From NCBI GenBank assembly GCA_021790135.1, contig JAJYIJ010000030.1, positions 1-5,069 on the forward strand: DNA of 5,069 nt, in the 5' to 3' direction. This document shows positions 3,947 to 5,069 of this stretch, piece by piece. A program made the translations under genes and the position numbers. The stretch comes from a bacterium (GTDB lineage: Bacteria; Patescibacteriota; Patescibacteriia; Magasanikbacterales; GWA2-37-8). The notes beneath the pieces are model-generated. The model worked only from the letters and a program-made list of their open reading frames with translations. It did no database searches and had not been told where the DNA came from. Position 1 is the first letter of the stretch. Each line of letters starts with the position of its first letter.

Positions 3947-5069
3947 ATTTCTCAAATTCATTGATGTCGTCATTGACGACATCACGATGTACCGACTCAT
4001 TATCTACTACGTCGCCTACATTTGGATCGCCGCCTTTCTCTTTTCGCTGGTGGGTATTCTTCCCTACAGTGCCGTGGCCATGCTTATTTCTTTGGCGGTC
4101 CTGCTTGGTGTTTCCCTCGTTACCAACGCCCTCTTCGCCCGTGTTTTTGGAGCGCCAAGCAATATCGACTCTGTTTATATCACCGTTCTCATTCTTGCCC
4201 TCATTATCACCCCGACCGAAACGCTTCCCGGTATCGCCTTTCTAATTTGGGCAGGAGTTTGGGCCATGGCTGCCAAATATATTTTTGCGATCAATAAAAA
4301 ACATCTTTTCAATCCGGCTGCTTTCGCGGTGATGCTAACCGCGTTCACGATTAATCAATCAGCTAGTTGGTGGGTAGGGAATGCGCTGCTCGTGCCATTT
4401 GTTATTTTGGGTGGCATCCTGATAGTCCGTAAAATTCACCGCGCTGATTTAGTCTACAGTTTTTTCGCGGTCGCCGTCTTTGCCACGCTGGCTGACGCTG
4501 TGCTTCGGGGTGGATCGCTGATCACGGCCATGCGGCAAATTTTTCTAAACTCCCCTCTCTTTTTCTTCGCCTGCGTCATGTTGACAGAACCAATGACTAC
4601 CCCTCCGCGCCGGCCTGGCCGAATCGCGTACGGTGCTTTGGTTGGTTTGTTATTCGCTCCCTTCATACACTTCGGCAGTGTCTATTCAACGCCTGAGTTG
4701 GCTCTGATCATTGGAAATTTCTTCTCTTATCTTATCAGCCCAAAAAAGAAATTAGTGCTGCGTCTCAAGAGAAAGATTGCGGTTACGCCCGACGTCTACG
4801 ATTTCGTTTTTGAGAGCCCCCACCGCCTGTCGTTCCATCCTGGGCAATATCTGGAGTGGACGCTTGGCCATCATCCAAAAGACAGTCGTGGCATGCGCCG
4901 CTACTTTACGATCGCGTCAGCACCGACAGAACGCTCGATCCATCTGGGGGTTAAATTCTACGAAAAATCCAGCACCTACAAACAAGCTTTGCTCACCTTG
5001 CAACCCGGCGATACGATTGTCGCCGGCCAATTGTCCGGCGACTTCACCTTGCCTCGCAATAAAAAAGAA
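3930..5069 (+). CDS. NqrB/RnfD-like membrane protein fused to an FNR-like FAD domain (cut by right edge)
   Basis: The frame is open from ATG at 3930 to the window end, giving 380 residues. Residues about 20-270 form a polytopic membrane domain with eight to ten hydrophobic segments. They carry NqrB/RnfD hallmarks: SVYITVLILALIITP (81-95), KHLFNPAAFAVMLTA (124-138) and FFFACVMLTEPMTTPPRRPG (211-230). From about 272 a cytoplasmic ferredoxin-NADP+ reductase-type domain begins, with HPGQYLEW (303-310), the FAD-binding RRYFTIASAP (323-332), and LQPGDTIVAGQLSGDFTLP (357-375). The NAD(P)-binding half must follow beyond the edge. I infer that NAD(P)H gives electrons to FAD, and the membrane domain passes them outward to the flavinylated protein encoded two genes upstream. 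The acceptor motif that carries covalent FMN in NqrB and RnfD is missing: the matching site reads DAVLRGGSL (189-197). The first 17 bases overlap apbE. An alternative start is ATG at 3987 (M20), just before the first membrane helix. Confidence 0.88.
   Translation, partial: MSLINKFLKFIDVVIDDITMYRLIIYYVAYIWIAAFLFSLVGILPYSAVAMLISLAVLLGVSLVTNALFARVFGAPSNIDSVYITVLILALIITPTETLPGIAFLIWAGVWAMAAKYIFAINKKHLFNPAAFAVMLTAFTINQSASWWVGNALLVPFVILGGILIVRKIHRADLVYSFFAVAVFATLADAVLRGGSLITAMRQIFLNSPLFFFACVMLTEPMTTPPRRPGRIAYGALVGLLFAPFIHFGSVYSTPELALIIGNFFSYLISPKKKLVLRLKRKIAVTPDVYDFVFESPHRLSFHPGQYLEWTLGHHPKDSRGMRRYFTIASAPTERSIHLGVKFYEKSSTYKQALLTLQPGDTIVAGQLSGDFTLPRNKKE
3962..3984 (+). repeat. Perfect 10-bp inverted repeat with 3-nt loop at the apbE/rnfD-like junction
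   Basis: TGATGTCGTC (3962-3971), loop ATT (3972-3974) and GACGACATCA (3975-3984) pair perfectly. The hairpin starts 16 bases after the apbE stop codon and 32 bases after the ATG at 3930, and ends two bases before the in-frame ATG at 3987. It encodes residues IDVVIDDIT of the membrane oxidoreductase, so it is coding if the first ATG is used and intergenic leader if the second is used. No T-run follows, so it is not an ordinary terminator. It could tune translation or stabilise a processed mRNA end; coincidence of the V-V and D-D codons is possible. Confidence 0.5.

Overview
The window carries seven protein-coding genes in three groups, with two genes cut by the window edges. I see no rRNA, tRNA, CRISPR array or transposable element. 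The gene set, the mid-range base composition, the very tight packing and the near absence of Shine-Dalgarno sequences suggest a small-genome bacterium. A member of the Candidate Phyla Radiation (Patescibacteria, for example a Parcubacteria-like lineage) is my best guess. This is inference from gene style, not proof, because no taxonomic marker is present. The code looks standard: TGA ends the sigma-factor gene and TGG encodes Trp.

Left, minus strand (1-1098): the N-terminal part of a phospholipase D/cardiolipin synthase-type enzyme, whose first HKD motif is visible. Upstream of it is a small polytopic membrane protein that looks like a VTT/DedA-type protein. The phospholipase gene has its own candidate promoter in the gap between them. 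Both genes point to membrane lipid handling.

Middle, plus strand (about 1099-2540): a 165-bp divergent intergenic region holds an imperfect inverted repeat and a good promoter (TTGCGT, 17 bp, TACTAT). It is followed by an ECF-family sigma factor and, overlapping it by ATGA, a three-pass membrane protein with an extracytoplasmic C-terminal domain. The coupling and topology suggest that the second protein is a membrane anti-sigma factor of a type lacking the usual zinc-binding motif.

Right, plus strand (2541-5069): three genes that make up a flavin electron-transfer module. The first is a membrane-anchored FMN-binding-domain protein with a long Pro/Thr/Ser/Ala linker and a clear SGAT flavinylation site. 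The second is an ApbE-type FAD:protein FMN transferase with no signal peptide. The third is an NqrB/RnfD-like membrane protein fused to a ferredoxin-NAD(P)+ reductase-like FAD domain, and it runs off the right edge. I infer that cytosolic NAD(P)H reduces the FAD domain, electrons cross the membrane through the RnfD-like part, and the covalently flavinylated protein receives them outside the membrane.

The main points for follow-up are this compact flavin module, the mismatch between the apparently cytosolic ApbE and its apparently extracytosolic target, a 15-bp element (13 of 15 identical) upstream of both the sigma operon and the flavin operon, and a perfect 10-bp hairpin at the apbE/rnfD-like junction.
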